Positions 31,758-40,996 of a stretch of 50,691 nucleotides of DNA are shown in pieces. Made by a program: the position numbers and the translations under genes. Numbering within the stretch: position 1 is the stretch's first letter; the number at the start of each line of letters is the position of its first letter. Origin of the DNA: Actinomycetes bacterium. GTDB taxonomy: Bacteria > Actinomycetota > Actinomycetes > Propionibacteriales > Propionibacteriaceae. The stretch lies in contig JAJZQV010000012.1 in NCBI GenBank assembly GCA_021803025.1, positions 1 to 50,691 on the forward strand, in the 5' to 3' direction. A model generated the notes under the pieces. It searched no databases and had not been told where the DNA came from. It worked only from the letters and a program-made list of their open reading frames with translations.

Positions 31758-32160
31758 GTGCCCCGTACAGCCGGCGAAGGGACGCGCGCGTCGAAGCTGG
31801 AGGGGGCGCTCGCCGAACTGATCCGCACGACGGCCGGCGCCGAGTGCGCCGCGGTCATCGACATCGCGACCGGGATCACCCTCGCCAAGGCCGGCGAACC
31901 GGCGTTCGGCCTGGACACGGCGGCGCAGGGGTTCGCGACGGCGGTGCGCTACCAGCTTCGTACGGCGCTGGACCTTGGGCTCGTCGAGCCCGCCGAGGCC
32001 GTGCTCTTCTCGCAGGGCTCGCACCACCACGTCTTCGGGGTGCGCACCCCCCGACAACCGCGAGGGGCTGCTCGTCTACCTCGCCGTCCGACGGGACGGC
32101 GCTGCCCTGTCGGCCGTCCGCCGCCGCGTCACCCTGGTGGCCAGGCGCCTGCCGCTCTGA
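31758..32160 (+). pseudogene. Roadblock/LC7-like protein, frameshifted in a C tract
   Basis: The first frame, from GTG 31758, reads LEGALAELIRTTAGAECAAV and continues to VLFSQGSHHHVFGV, a roadblock/LC7-like start and core. It then leaves the family pattern. The proper ending (PDNREGLLVYLAVRRDGAAL to VARRLPL and a TGA at 32160) is in another frame. The switch falls in a run of six C at 32047-32052; five C would restore a protein of about 133 residues. It is either a recent inactivation, phase variation or a sequencing error. Such proteins usually partner with small GTPases, none of which is nearby. Confidence 0.7.
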
Positions 32161-32167
32161 GCGGTCC

Positions 32168-32938
32168 TCAGCGGGTGCGGGCGGGGCCGGTACGGGAGCG
32201 GCGCCACCACCACGTCCCGAGCATGACGACGAGAATCGCGATCGTCAGGTACCAGGAATAGTCGGCGTAGACCTTCACGATCCGTACGGCAGGCTCGCCG
32301 ATCCACCAGCCCAGGGCGAGGTATCCCGCCTGGGTCACGGCCGCCGCGAGGATGTCGATCACGAGGAACTTCCGCAGCCGCATGCCGGACGCCCCGACGG
32401 CCGCGTAGATGAGGGCCATGGGCAGGGGCAGCGGCAGGTACGTCGCGATGACCGCGAGCGACTCGTACCGGTGCGTGAACCTGAGCACGATCTCCGCCCG
32501 CCGCTTCGACATGCGGCTCTGCCCGGTGAACGAGTCGAGGATCGCGTGCCCCCACAGGCGGCCGGCCCACCAGTACACCCAGTCGAACTTCACGATCGAC
32601 GCGGTCGCCGCGAGCCAGTACACGAGGATGGGACCGCCGTTGACCTCGATCCAGGCGCCCGTCGCGACGACGCTGGCGCGGCCGCCGTTGATGACGGCCG
32701 ACAGAGGCGGGTTCGCGAGAAGCAGAGGGCGCAGCGGCAGCATGACGAGCGCCCAGACGCCGAGGATGGCGATCGCCGCGTAGCAGGCGAGGTCCGCACG
32801 GGTCGGCTTGTGACGCCAAGGCAGCCTCGGGTCGTCCCACCACTCCTTGGAACCGCTCTCGACCTCGCCCGGACCAGGTACGGGCGGCTCGGGCGCGTCG
32901 ACAGGGAGCGCGGAGGGCGGCTGCTGCTCGTCGGTCAC
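32168..32938 (-). CDS. DedA / VTT-domain membrane protein
   Basis: 256 residues from a GTG at 32938, with TACGCT six bases upstream. After a Pro/Glu-rich cytoplasmic lead of about 45 residues there are membrane helices at AAIAILGVWALVMLPLRP, ILVYWLAATASIVKFDWV, ESLAVIATYLPLPLPMALIY and YLTIAILVVMLGTWWW. GQSRMSKRRAEIVLRFTHR and ASGMRLRKFLVID fit the DedA/VTT family, implicated in lipid-carrier transport and membrane homeostasis. The conserved acidic and arginine residues of DedA are only partly recognisable, so the exact subfamily is open. Confidence 0.75.
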   Translation of the reverse strand: MTDEQQPPSALPVDAPEPPVPGPGEVESGSKEWWDDPRLPWRHKPTRADLACYAAIAILGVWALVMLPLRPLLLANPPLSAVINGGRASVVATGAWIEVNGGPILVYWLAATASIVKFDWVYWWAGRLWGHAILDSFTGQSRMSKRRAEIVLRFTHRYESLAVIATYLPLPLPMALIYAAVGASGMRLRKFLVIDILAAAVTQAGYLALGWWIGEPAVRIVKVYADYSWYLTIAILVVMLGTWWWRRSRTGPARTR

Positions 32939-32954
32939 TCCGCGAGCGTACAGG

Positions 32955-33560
32955 TCAGGCCGACCGGAGCTCCGCGAGCACGACCGTCACGTCCTCGCCG
33001 TTGAGGGTCAGGTCGGCCGTGAGGACGCCCAGCGCACCGATTGGCTCGGCCTCGTCAGGATGCCGGGCGACATGGATGGTCCAGCGGCCGTACGTGATCA
33101 GGTCGTCGCCACGACGCTGCCCCGCCACCAGGTCCACGCCCTTGGCGCCCGAGCCACGTGCGGGGGTCTGCGGCGCTCCCGAGGACACCGGTGCCTCGGT
33201 GTCGGCCTCGACGATCGTGCGGAGCAACTCCGCGGCGTAGACCGGGTCGGACAGCGCGTCGTAGATCCAGCGGGTTCCCAGCGCCGAGTGCTCCATCGTG
33301 CCGAGCAGGGCCGACTCCGCACCCTCGAGCGGAGCGTCGCGGTACGTGAGCGGCACCTGGTACAGGTCGCCGCCGCTCGTGACGAGCATGATCTGGACGC
33401 CGACCGCCCCCGCGGGGTCAACGAACCGGAACTGTCCCACCGTGGCGAGGTCGCTCGGGTCGCCGGCGAACCAGGGCTGACGCGGCAACCACGCCTTCAT
33501 AAGGTCGGTCTTGCTCGGGGTCAACGTCGCGTTCGGGTGCACGTCTGCCGTACGGGCCAT
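32955..33560 (-). CDS. Stand-alone maltokinase N-terminal cap-like protein
   Basis: 201 residues from the ATG at 33560, behind AGGAGGAG. The whole protein resembles the N-terminal cap of actinobacterial maltokinase: LMKAWLPRQPWFAGD, YQVPLTYRDAPLEGAE, LLGTMEHSALGTRWIYDALS and DPVYAAELLRTIV. The kinase domain that should follow is absent and the gene stops normally, so it is a free-standing family member rather than a truncation. A role near alpha-glucan metabolism is only inferred from the domain name. Confidence 0.8.
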   Translation of the reverse strand: MARTADVHPNATLTPSKTDLMKAWLPRQPWFAGDPSDLATVGQFRFVDPAGAVGVQIMLVTSGGDLYQVPLTYRDAPLEGAESALLGTMEHSALGTRWIYDALSDPVYAAELLRTIVEADTEAPVSSGAPQTPARGSGAKGVDLVAGQRRGDDLITYGRWTIHVARHPDEAEPIGALGVLTADLTLNGEDVTVVLAELRSA

Positions 33561-33625
33561 GGCTCCTCCTCGGGTTCGCGGCCAGCCTGCCAGACATCAC
33601 CGGATCATGCACACTCGAGCGCGCT

Positions 33626-33714
33626 CTCCAGTCCGACTGAGCACCCTGCTCCTCGCTGAGCACCTCTCACGCGCGGTGCTCGGTCACGTCCGTGGTACTC
33701 AGTCGTGTCTGGAG
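33626..33714. repeat. Nested imperfect inverted repeats in an intergenic gap
   Basis: Outer arms at 33626-33645 and 33694-33714 share CTCCAG, CGACTGAG and ACC blocks in inverted order. An inner hairpin, GAGCACC with GGTGCTC, lies at 33658-33664 and 33675-33681. It sits between the stop of the DUF664 gene and the start of the cap-protein gene, so a terminator is the simplest reading. The 183-base gap holds nothing else I can support. Confidence 0.5.
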
Positions 33715-33743
33715 CGAGCGGACAGGCGATGTTCACGCTCCGC

Positions 33744-34253
33744 TCATCCACGTACCGTCCGGGTCGACTGGTCGGCGGCGAGGATCTGTTCGCGAAGGAT
33801 GTCGGCGTGCCCCGCGTGCTGGGCGAGCTCGGCGATGCAGTGGACGACGACCCAGCGCAGCGAGATCGGTCCCCGGCGGTTGCCCAGCACGAGGTCATCG
33901 AGACACATGTCGGCGATCCGCCGACGGGACGCCTCGCACACCGCGTCGTAGCGCTCCAGGACCGAGGCGATGGTGTCGTCGGGGCCGAGCGTGAACGACT
34001 CGTCGACGCTCGAGCCGACCTCGAACGTGCTGCGGTCACGGAGTGTGATGGCCTCGTCGAACCAGGCGAGCTCGACGAACGTCGCGTGCTTGACCAGTCC
34101 GAGCAGCGTCGTGAGAGACGGTACCAGCGAGCGTCTCGCCTGCTCGTCCGTGAGGCCGTCGAGGGTGCTGCGGAGCTCGGCGCGGTAGTCGTCGAGGAAG
34201 CTGTCCAGCATCCGTCGCTCGTCGGCCTGCCACGTTGCCGCGGAGTCGCTCAC
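33744..34253 (-). CDS. DinB family protein, DUF664 type
   Basis: 169 residues. The DUF664/DinB pattern is clear: LDDYRAELRSTLDGLTDEQA, LLGLVKHATFVELAWFDE with one metal His, and ISLRWVVVHCIAELAQHAGH, whose HxxxH helix supplies the other two. This clade includes mycothiol-dependent enzymes in actinobacteria; the substrate is unknown. Its start lies only five bases from the 3' end of kbl, so it may be co-transcribed with the threonine genes upstream. Confidence 0.9.
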   Translation of the reverse strand: MSDSAATWQADERRMLDSFLDDYRAELRSTLDGLTDEQARRSLVPSLTTLLGLVKHATFVELAWFDEAITLRDRSTFEVGSSVDESFTLGPDDTIASVLERYDAVCEASRRRIADMCLDDLVLGNRRGPISLRWVVVHCIAELAQHAGHADILREQILAADQSTRTVRG

Positions 34254-34257
34254 CCGG

Positions 34258-35433
<1,176 letters not shown>

Positions 35434-35492
35434 GTCCAGCCTCCTCCTGGCAGACGTTACCGACACCCCCGCGGGCGTCGACGATGCCGGGC

Positions 35493-36518
35493 TCACGCCC
35501 AGCGCATGACCACCTTGCCGCCATGGCCCGACGCGGCGGTGGCGAACGCGGCCTCGTGGTCGGCGGCGTCGAACCGGTCGGTGATGACGCCGGAGATGTC
35601 GAGCCCCGACTGGATGAGCACGCTCATGGCGTACCAGGTCTCGAACATCTCCCGGCCGTAGATACCCTTGAGCGTGATCATGTGGAAGACGAGCGTCGAC
35701 AGGTCGAGCGTGGTCTCCCCGGACGGGATGCCCAGCATCGCGATGCGGCCCCCGTGCGTCATGTTCGCGAGCATGTCGCGCAGCGCCGCGGGCGCACCGG
35801 ACATCTCCAGGCCCACGTCGAAGCCCTCGGTCATGCCGAGGTCGTGCTGCGCCTCCGCCACGCTCTCGCGGGAGACGTTGACGGTACGGGTGGCGCCGAG
35901 GCGGCTCGCGAGCGCCAGCCGCTCGTCCGAGAGGTCGGTGACGACGACGAACCGCGCGCCGGCGTGCTGCGCGACCATGGCGGCCATGATCCCGATCGGG
36001 CCGGCCCCGCTCACGAGCACGTCCTCGCCGAGGCACGGGAACTGCAGCGCGGTGTGCACGGCGTTGCCGAAGGGGTCGAAGATCGCCGCGACGTCGACGT
36101 CGACCTCGTGCCGGTGGACCCACACGTTGCCGGCAGGGATGACGACGTAGTCGGCGAACGCCCCGTCGAGCTGGACGCCGATGCCCTGGGTCCGGACGCA
36201 CAGGTGGCGCCTGCCCGCACGGCAGTTGCGGCACTGGCCGCACACGAGGTGTCCCTCGCCCGACACGAGCTGGCCGATCTCGAGCCCTTCCACGGCCGCA
36301 CCGAGTGCGGCGATCTCGCCCGCGAACTCGTGGCCGATGATGCGCGGGGTACGGATCGTGCGCTGCGCCCACTCGTCCCAGTTCGCGATGTGCAGGTCCG
36401 TGCCGCAGATGCCGGTCGAGAGCACCCGTACGAGCACGTCGTTCGGCCCGACCGCCGGGACGGGCACCTGGCTCAGGGACAGGCCCTTATCCGGCCCGTT
36501 CTTCACGAGGGCTCTCAT
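35493..36518 (-). CDS. tdh: L-threonine 3-dehydrogenase
   Basis: Tdh oxidises threonine to 2-amino-3-ketobutyrate with NAD+, feeding Kbl encoded 59 bases downstream. With the ATG at 36518 the protein has 341 residues, the length of the E. coli enzyme. Zinc medium-chain dehydrogenase motifs are GICGTDLHI and GHEFAGE (catalytic zinc), a four-cysteine structural zinc loop around [16 protein letters not shown], and [10 protein letters not shown] for NAD. TACCCT lies five bases before this ATG, supporting it over the start at 36542. Confidence 0.95.
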   Translation of the reverse strand: MRALVKNGPDKGLSLSQVPVPAVGPNDVLVRVLSTGICGTDLHIANWDEWAQRTIRTPRIIGHEFAGEIAALGAAVEGLEIGQLVSGEGHLVCGQCRNCRAGRRHLCVRTQGIGVQLDGAFADYVVIPAGNVWVHRHEVDVDVAAIFDPFGNAVHTALQFPCLGEDVLVSGAGPIGIMAAMVAQHAGARFVVVTDLSDERLALASRLGATRTVNVSRESVAEAQHDLGMTEGFDVGLEMSGAPAALRDMLANMTHGGRIAMLGIPSGETTLDLSTLVFHMITLKGIYGREMFETWYAMSVLIQSGLDISGVITDRFDAADHEAAFATAASGHGGKVVMRWA

Positions 36519-36602
36519 GGTCGAGGGTATGAGCGAGGACAATGCAGCTCCATCAGTCGGGACGCGGAGAACAGAGCCGGTTCCTGGGGCCTTGCGGGGC
36601 CA

Positions 36603-38027
36603 CTAGAAGGCCGGTATCGGGGGCGCGTACGCCATGGCGGCCATCATCACCAGGCCCGCCAGAGCCAGCAGCCAGGCGTACACGCGTTGAGGGACGAGTC
36701 TGAGAGCCAGGACGACGAGGAGCGGGGCCAGCGACATCGAGTAGCGCGAGACGATCCCTACGTCCATGCCGAACGTCACAGCGTTGGTCAGGCGCAGGCC
36801 CGGCGGGTAGGCCCATAGGACGAGGACCGCCGCCGTGGCCACACCGAGAAGGTCGTTACGCTCAGGAGTCTCAGGCGTCGTCTCCGAGGTGGGTCCCCGC
36901 ATGATAGCGGTGGTGATTAGCGCCCCCAGAACGAGGATCGTGATGACCGCAGGAAGGACCTGCTGGACATCCGCGGCGAAAGAGAACCAGACGCTGGGGG
37001 TCGCTGGCTTGGTGCCCGCCGGCTCGGGGAACCACGGCGAGTGGAACGACAGGGCCTCCAGCGCCATCCCTCGGGCCACCTGGCCGATCGACTTCACGGG
37101 AGCGAAGGCGTACAAGTCCGCGTTTCCGACAGTGGCGGAGCCGGAGATCCACCGGCCCCACAGGAACCACGGAACGATCACAGCGCCGGAAGCAGCCCCC
37201 AACTGCCACCACGTTGGCTGCCACGCGATCGCCCTTGGACGACGGAGGACACGACACCCCCAGACCCACAGCCCGTACGCCACGATAGCGCCGGCGGGAA
37301 GCGCAGAGGTGACGGCGGTGATCCCAGACAGGAGTGTCGCGAACAAGAAGAACCAGTAGCCCCGCCTGGACCGCAGCCACAGGAATCCCCCGGCAGCCGT
37401 GAGGGAGCCGAGAACGAGACTGGCGGAGGACGGGTTGAAGTATGCGCCCATCCGGAAGAAGATCGCCGCCGCCGAAGGTACGGTAACCAGCGCCGCGAGA
37501 TGCGCGCCCTTGAGGTGAGCAGCGTACCCGAGGAGCCACAGACTCAGGAGACCCGCCAACAGCACCAGCGCCGAGTACGTACGCAGGCCGGTGATGTCCA
37601 CCCCCGAGCCAGAGGGCACCCCCGCGATCAGGGCGGCCAGGGCGAAGAACGTCGGGTAGTGGATGTAGGCACTCGAGTACGCCCCCTTCAGCTGGGTGCC
37701 TGCGCAACCCGGCGGAGGCGGGGACACCAGACCGACACCACAGTTGGCCTCGTATACGACCCTAGGTGAGTAGACCGACCCGCGGGTGGGCAATTGACCG
37801 TCCCAGAGGTGAGCGACGTAGTCGGTGTGGACGTGCTCGTCGACCACGAACAGGGGCATCCCCGCCTGGGAGAGATGTCGGACAGCACCGAAGAACAGGA
37901 CGAGCACCACCAGGGCGATCAGAGGCCATCCGATCGCACCCGCGAGCGAGGCCACCCGTGCCCAGCCTGTCCGGACGTGGCCGGACGCCGTTGTGTGCGG
38001 CCTGTCGTCGGCCGAAGTGGCGCTCAC
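36603..38027 (-). CDS. Polytopic membrane protein, probable glycosyltransferase of the GT-C type
   Basis: 474 residues from a GTG at 38027, with TAGCGT seven bases upstream. About 10-11 membrane helices are visible. A first extracytoplasmic loop contains FVVDEHVHTDYVAHLWDGQL, an acidic motif after helix 1 that in GT-C enzymes lies in the active site, and a CGVGLV...GCAG cysteine pair. This suggests a polyprenyl-phosphate-sugar-dependent glycosyltransferase or a polymer-modifying protein of the adjacent glycan region. No specific family is recognised. It is divergent from the aminotransferase scar at 38152. Confidence 0.7.
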   Translation of the reverse strand: MSATSADDRPHTTASGHVRTGWARVASLAGAIGWPLIALVVLVLFFGAVRHLSQAGMPLFVVDEHVHTDYVAHLWDGQLPTRGSVYSPRVVYEANCGVGLVSPPPPGCAGTQLKGAYSSAYIHYPTFFALAALIAGVPSGSGVDITGLRTYSALVLLAGLLSLWLLGYAAHLKGAHLAALVTVPSAAAIFFRMGAYFNPSSASLVLGSLTAAGGFLWLRSRRGYWFFLFATLLSGITAVTSALPAGAIVAYGLWVWGCRVLRRPRAIAWQPTWWQLGAASGAVIVPWFLWGRWISGSATVGNADLYAFAPVKSIGQVARGMALEALSFHSPWFPEPAGTKPATPSVWFSFAADVQQVLPAVITILVLGALITTAIMRGPTSETTPETPERNDLLGVATAAVLVLWAYPPGLRLTNAVTFGMDVGIVSRYSMSLAPLLVVLALRLVPQRVYAWLLALAGLVMMAAMAYAPPIPAF

Positions 38028-38112
38028 GCCGAGCACGCTACTCCCCTGATCGGATCAAGAGGCGGCCACAAGCCGCTCACCAAGTCGTGGCTGGCCCGCG
38101 GACCACGGCCGA

Positions 38113-38118
38113 TATAGT
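38113..38118 (+). promoter_or_regulatory. -10 element ahead of the aminotransferase scar
   Basis: TATAGT lies 33 bases before the GTG at 38152, which has GAAAGG as ribosome binding site. It may now drive the downstream membrane-protein gene. Confidence 0.4.
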
Positions 38119-38151
38119 GCGGGTCGTTGACCCTTGACCCTGAAAGGCGCC

Positions 38152-38325
38152 GTGACCGACATCACCTCTCTCGGGCAGCCCACCGTCGGCCCCGAAGAGC
38201 TCGACGCGGTCCTTGCGGTATTTGAGACAAACTGGCTGTCAGGAGCCGGACCGGCCTGGACAATGCCCGGGGAAGCGTCCGAGACCGGGACGAACTATCC
38301 CGCAGTCCTCAGGAACACACCGTGA
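38152..38325 (+). pseudogene. N-terminal remnant of a DegT/DnrJ sugar aminotransferase
   Basis: From the GTG the frame reads VTDITSLGQPTVGPEELDAV and continues LAVFETNWLSGAGPA. This is the usual first 35 residues of DegT/DnrJ/EryC1 aminotransferases (a proline-glycine turn, a helix, then WLSGGP-like). The frame then loses the family pattern and stops at 38325. The rest of the enzyme, about 330 residues, is gone. The start signals remain, and the stop overlaps the start of the next gene. It is not a copy of the intact aminotransferase at 40997, which has a different N-terminus. Confidence 0.7.
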
Positions 38326-40364
38326 TGTCAGGCCCGTCAGCATCACGAAGCAGCCGACTCATCGGAGCCTGGCCACGGGTCGACGAGGTCGTCAATGGAG
38401 TGCGCGAGGACGGGCTTCCGACGTGGCGCTCAGTGCTGTGGTTCCCCGCCCTCATGTTCGTCGGCATGCTAGTCCTGGTCGGGCTGGGCATCAGCGGAAG
38501 CTCAGTTGGCAACTGGTGGCACTACTTCGAGCAAGGCGCCGATCCCAGTGTCTACGCCGGTCAGCCACGCATGATCCGCACTGACGAGTGGGTTGCCCAG
38601 GCCTCGCAGGTCATCTCGCAGTACCGCAACGGTTTTCCGGGGATCAGCCCGATGTTTCCCGGCGGATACGACGTGACCCTCCATGGTGACCTACCCACCC
38701 GTGACTGGTCGGTGGCCTTCAGACCGCACCTGTTCCCCATGCTCGTCCTGCCACTGGCGCAGGGATACGCCTGGCGATGGTGGCTCCCGGCGTGGTTGCT
38801 GCTGTCTGGGGCCTTCCTGCTCACCCGGACCATGCTTCCGCGCATCGGGTGGGCGGCGCCCACCCTCGCCATCTCGGTGGTCTTCTCCCCGATCGTCCAA
38901 TGGTGGTGGCTGGCAATCACCTTCCTTCCCCCTGCCTGGGCATTCGTGGGCATGGCAGCCGTGTGGTGGTCGGTTCACACGACCCGGTGGCGAGAGCGGA
39001 CCTTCATGGCCGCGTTGACGGGCTATCTGGCCGTCAGCCAGGCGATGAGCATCTACGTGCCCTTCATCATCCCTTGTGTCGTCATGTTCGCGGCCTTCAC
39101 GGTCGGGACAGCCTGGTTGGGGGTCCGGCGCTTCGGGCTCAGGACAACCGTCGTGCGGGCCATGCCGCTGGTGGTCGCGGCAGCGATGGCCGGGGTTGTG
39201 CTGGTCCTCTGGTACGTGACCCGGCGAGCCACAATCTCCGCGATGCTCGGCACCGTGTATCCGGGAGCCCGCCGCGTGCTGACCGGATCCGGCGGCGCCC
39301 GAGAACTGTTCGCCCTGTTCACTGCGCCCTTCAGCACACCTGAGGGGCCGAATCTCTCGCTGGGACCATTCGGCACCAACCAAAGCGAAGCCTCAACCCC
39401 CTACATGATCGCCGCGTTCCTGGGCGTGGCTCTCCTCGCTCTGCTGTGGTTCGACCTGCGACGCAAGCGCCGGCTCGACTCCATGGTTGTGGCGACTCTC
39501 GGTGCGATGATCCTCATCGTCGGTTATCTCATCGTCCCAGGGTGGAGCGCGGTAGCTCACCTCATCGGACTCGACATGATGACGGCCTCGCGCGGCCGGA
39601 TGTTCTGGCTCGTGGCCGGCGTGGTCGCTTTCGTCGTGGTTGGGCGTCGCCTTGTACCCGCCGATGACTCGGAGCCGGTCAGCCTGGGTCGGTGGACTCA
39701 GGCGTTGACCCTCCTGGTGGCCTCCGAGGTCATGATCCTGGTTGTCTACGTCATGGTCCGGCGCTCCGACGAGACCCTCGTCATTAACTGGGAGTGGATC
39801 ATCCTGGTGCCGGTTTTCATCCTGGCGATCTGGTTCGTGGTTCAGCGGCACCTCGCGCTGGCTGCGCTCACGATCGCCATCGTCAGCTTCGCCACCACGA
39901 GCGGAGTCAACCCTCTCTATCGGGGGGTGTACGACGCTGCCACCGAGACAGAGGCCGGCGCCGCTGTCGTGGCCATCAACAGGTCAAGACCAGGCAACTG
40001 GCTAGCCGTCGGTGCCGGGCCCGAGGACTTGGCCGTCCTGCTGCACGCGGGGGTGACCTCTTTCAACGGTCTCGCCTCGTTCCCACCGATGGCCATGTGG
40101 ACCTCCATCGATCCTTCGAGGCGGTACGAGGCCGTATGGAACCGCATGGGGGTTATTAGCTGGAAGCCGGGAACCGGCGAACCGACGTTCGAAAACCCCG
40201 TGGCCGATCAGATCGTCGGGACCTTCGACCCATGCTCGTCGTTCGCCAAGACGCAGGTGACGTACGTCCTCGTGCGGGATGAACAGCCGACCGCGTGCCT
40301 GACGAAACTCGCCGTCACCCATGACGGGCCACTCGTGACGTACATCTACGAGGTCGTCAAGTAG
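38325..40364 (+). CDS. Large polytopic membrane protein of a surface-glycan locus
   Basis: 679 residues and roughly 12-13 membrane helices (for example SVLWFPALMFVGMLVLVGLG, APTLAISVVFSPIVQWWWLAITF, ALLALLWFDLRR). A long first outer loop contains RMIRTDEWVAQASQVISQ, with an acidic pair after a helix as in GT-C glycosyltransferases. The C-terminal extracytoplasmic part is soluble and has a Cys pair (FDPCSSF, TACLTK). Similar proteins lie in O-antigen-like and wall-polysaccharide loci without assigned function. A GTG at 38322 is an alternative start. Codon use looks less GC-biased than in the flanking core genes. Confidence 0.7.
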   Translation: MSGPSASRSSRLIGAWPRVDEVVNGVREDGLPTWRSVLWFPALMFVGMLVLVGLGISGSSVGNWWHYFEQGADPSVYAGQPRMIRTDEWVAQASQVISQYRNGFPGISPMFPGGYDVTLHGDLPTRDWSVAFRPHLFPMLVLPLAQGYAWRWWLPAWLLLSGAFLLTRTMLPRIGWAAPTLAISVVFSPIVQWWWLAITFLPPAWAFVGMAAVWWSVHTTRWRERTFMAALTGYLAVSQAMSIYVPFIIPCVVMFAAFTVGTAWLGVRRFGLRTTVVRAMPLVVAAAMAGVVLVLWYVTRRATISAMLGTVYPGARRVLTGSGGARELFALFTAPFSTPEGPNLSLGPFGTNQSEASTPYMIAAFLGVALLALLWFDLRRKRRLDSMVVATLGAMILIVGYLIVPGWSAVAHLIGLDMMTASRGRMFWLVAGVVAFVVVGRRLVPADDSEPVSLGRWTQALTLLVASEVMILVVYVMVRRSDETLVINWEWIILVPVFILAIWFVVQRHLALAALTIAIVSFATTSGVNPLYRGVYDAATETEAGAAVVAINRSRPGNWLAVGAGPEDLAVLLHAGVTSFNGLASFPPMAMWTSIDPSRRYEAVWNRMGVISWKPGTGEPTFENPVADQIVGTFDPCSSFAKTQVTYVLVRDEQPTACLTKLAVTHDGPLVTYIYEVVK

Positions 40365-40470
40365 CCGCACGCTCAGCCGTCGTATGGCGAGGGCTCACCG
40401 AGGACCGTCGCGCGATGTGTTGGTCGATCCCGATAGAGGCAGTCGCGGCATGGCGCGTTGAGAACGTGCA

Positions 40471-40630
40471 GCTCGCCGGGCTCGACGAAGACGCCAAGCT
40501 CCAGGCCCAGCAGGTCGTCGCCCGCGTCTCGTCGCGCCGTCCTCCGGAGCGCGGATCCATGGTGCGCATGGGCGTCGACGCCGAGCACATCCACGTGTTC
40601 TCCGACGTCACGCAGGAGCGCCTGTCCTGA
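40471..40630 (+). repeat. 160-bp direct repeat, copy 1: orphan 3' end of msiK
   Basis: This copy matches 46548-46707 at 159 of 160 bases; the single difference is a synonymous CGT/CGC. It encodes the last 52 residues of the MsiK ATPase, in frame, up to the stop codon. The rest of the ATPase is absent, and upstream bases 40365-40470 are unrelated. A strong hairpin follows at 40649-40680, as expected behind a real gene end, so this may be the older location of the msiK terminus. Confidence 0.95.
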
Positions 40631-40648
40631 GTCTCTGACACGCACGCT

Positions 40649-40680
40649 GTCCGGGCCTCGCCGTCTGGCGGGCCCCGGAC
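40649..40680 (+). terminator. Terminator behind the orphan msiK 3' end
   Basis: Two 14-base arms (GTCCGGGCCTCGCC and GGCGGGCCCCGGAC) pair with two mismatches around a four-base loop. No equivalent follows the intact msiK, where the pabB frame begins at once. Confidence 0.7.
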
Positions 40681-40834
40681 GTCTGTTCGTACGGCCCCCC
40701 AGTCAGACGCCTGACACGTGCTCGCTGAGCACGGACGGAAGACTCGGGCGGCGCCGGCCGCGCATCCCCCATGGGCGTGGCATACCTTGACGTGTTGACC
40801 CGAGGGCCCCATCAACCCCCCGAAAGGAGCCCGC

Positions 40835-40840
40835 TATACT
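40835..40840 (+). promoter_or_regulatory. Strong -10 element for the amino-sugar genes
   Basis: GCTATACT is close to the consensus -10 with an extended element, though no good -35 was found at normal spacing. The region 40681-40996 otherwise contains only short open frames that I do not call as genes. Confidence 0.5.
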
Positions 40841-40996
40841 CTTGCCGGCCACTCCGAGGAAGGCGACGTGATCGACTTCACCCCCTCGGCAGACCCATCC
40901 TGCAGGACGGCATTCCCGCCTGATCCCCGCGCCCGGCGGATCGTTCATGATCACCGGCGACGTCATGCGCGTCGCCTTACTCGAGGAGACACCCCG

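Noticed and set aside
40868-40996. Upstream extension of the DegT aminotransferase to GTG 40868
   Set aside because: The extra 43 residues are Arg/His-rich and not family-like; ATG 40997 has a good ribosome binding site and the usual N-terminus.
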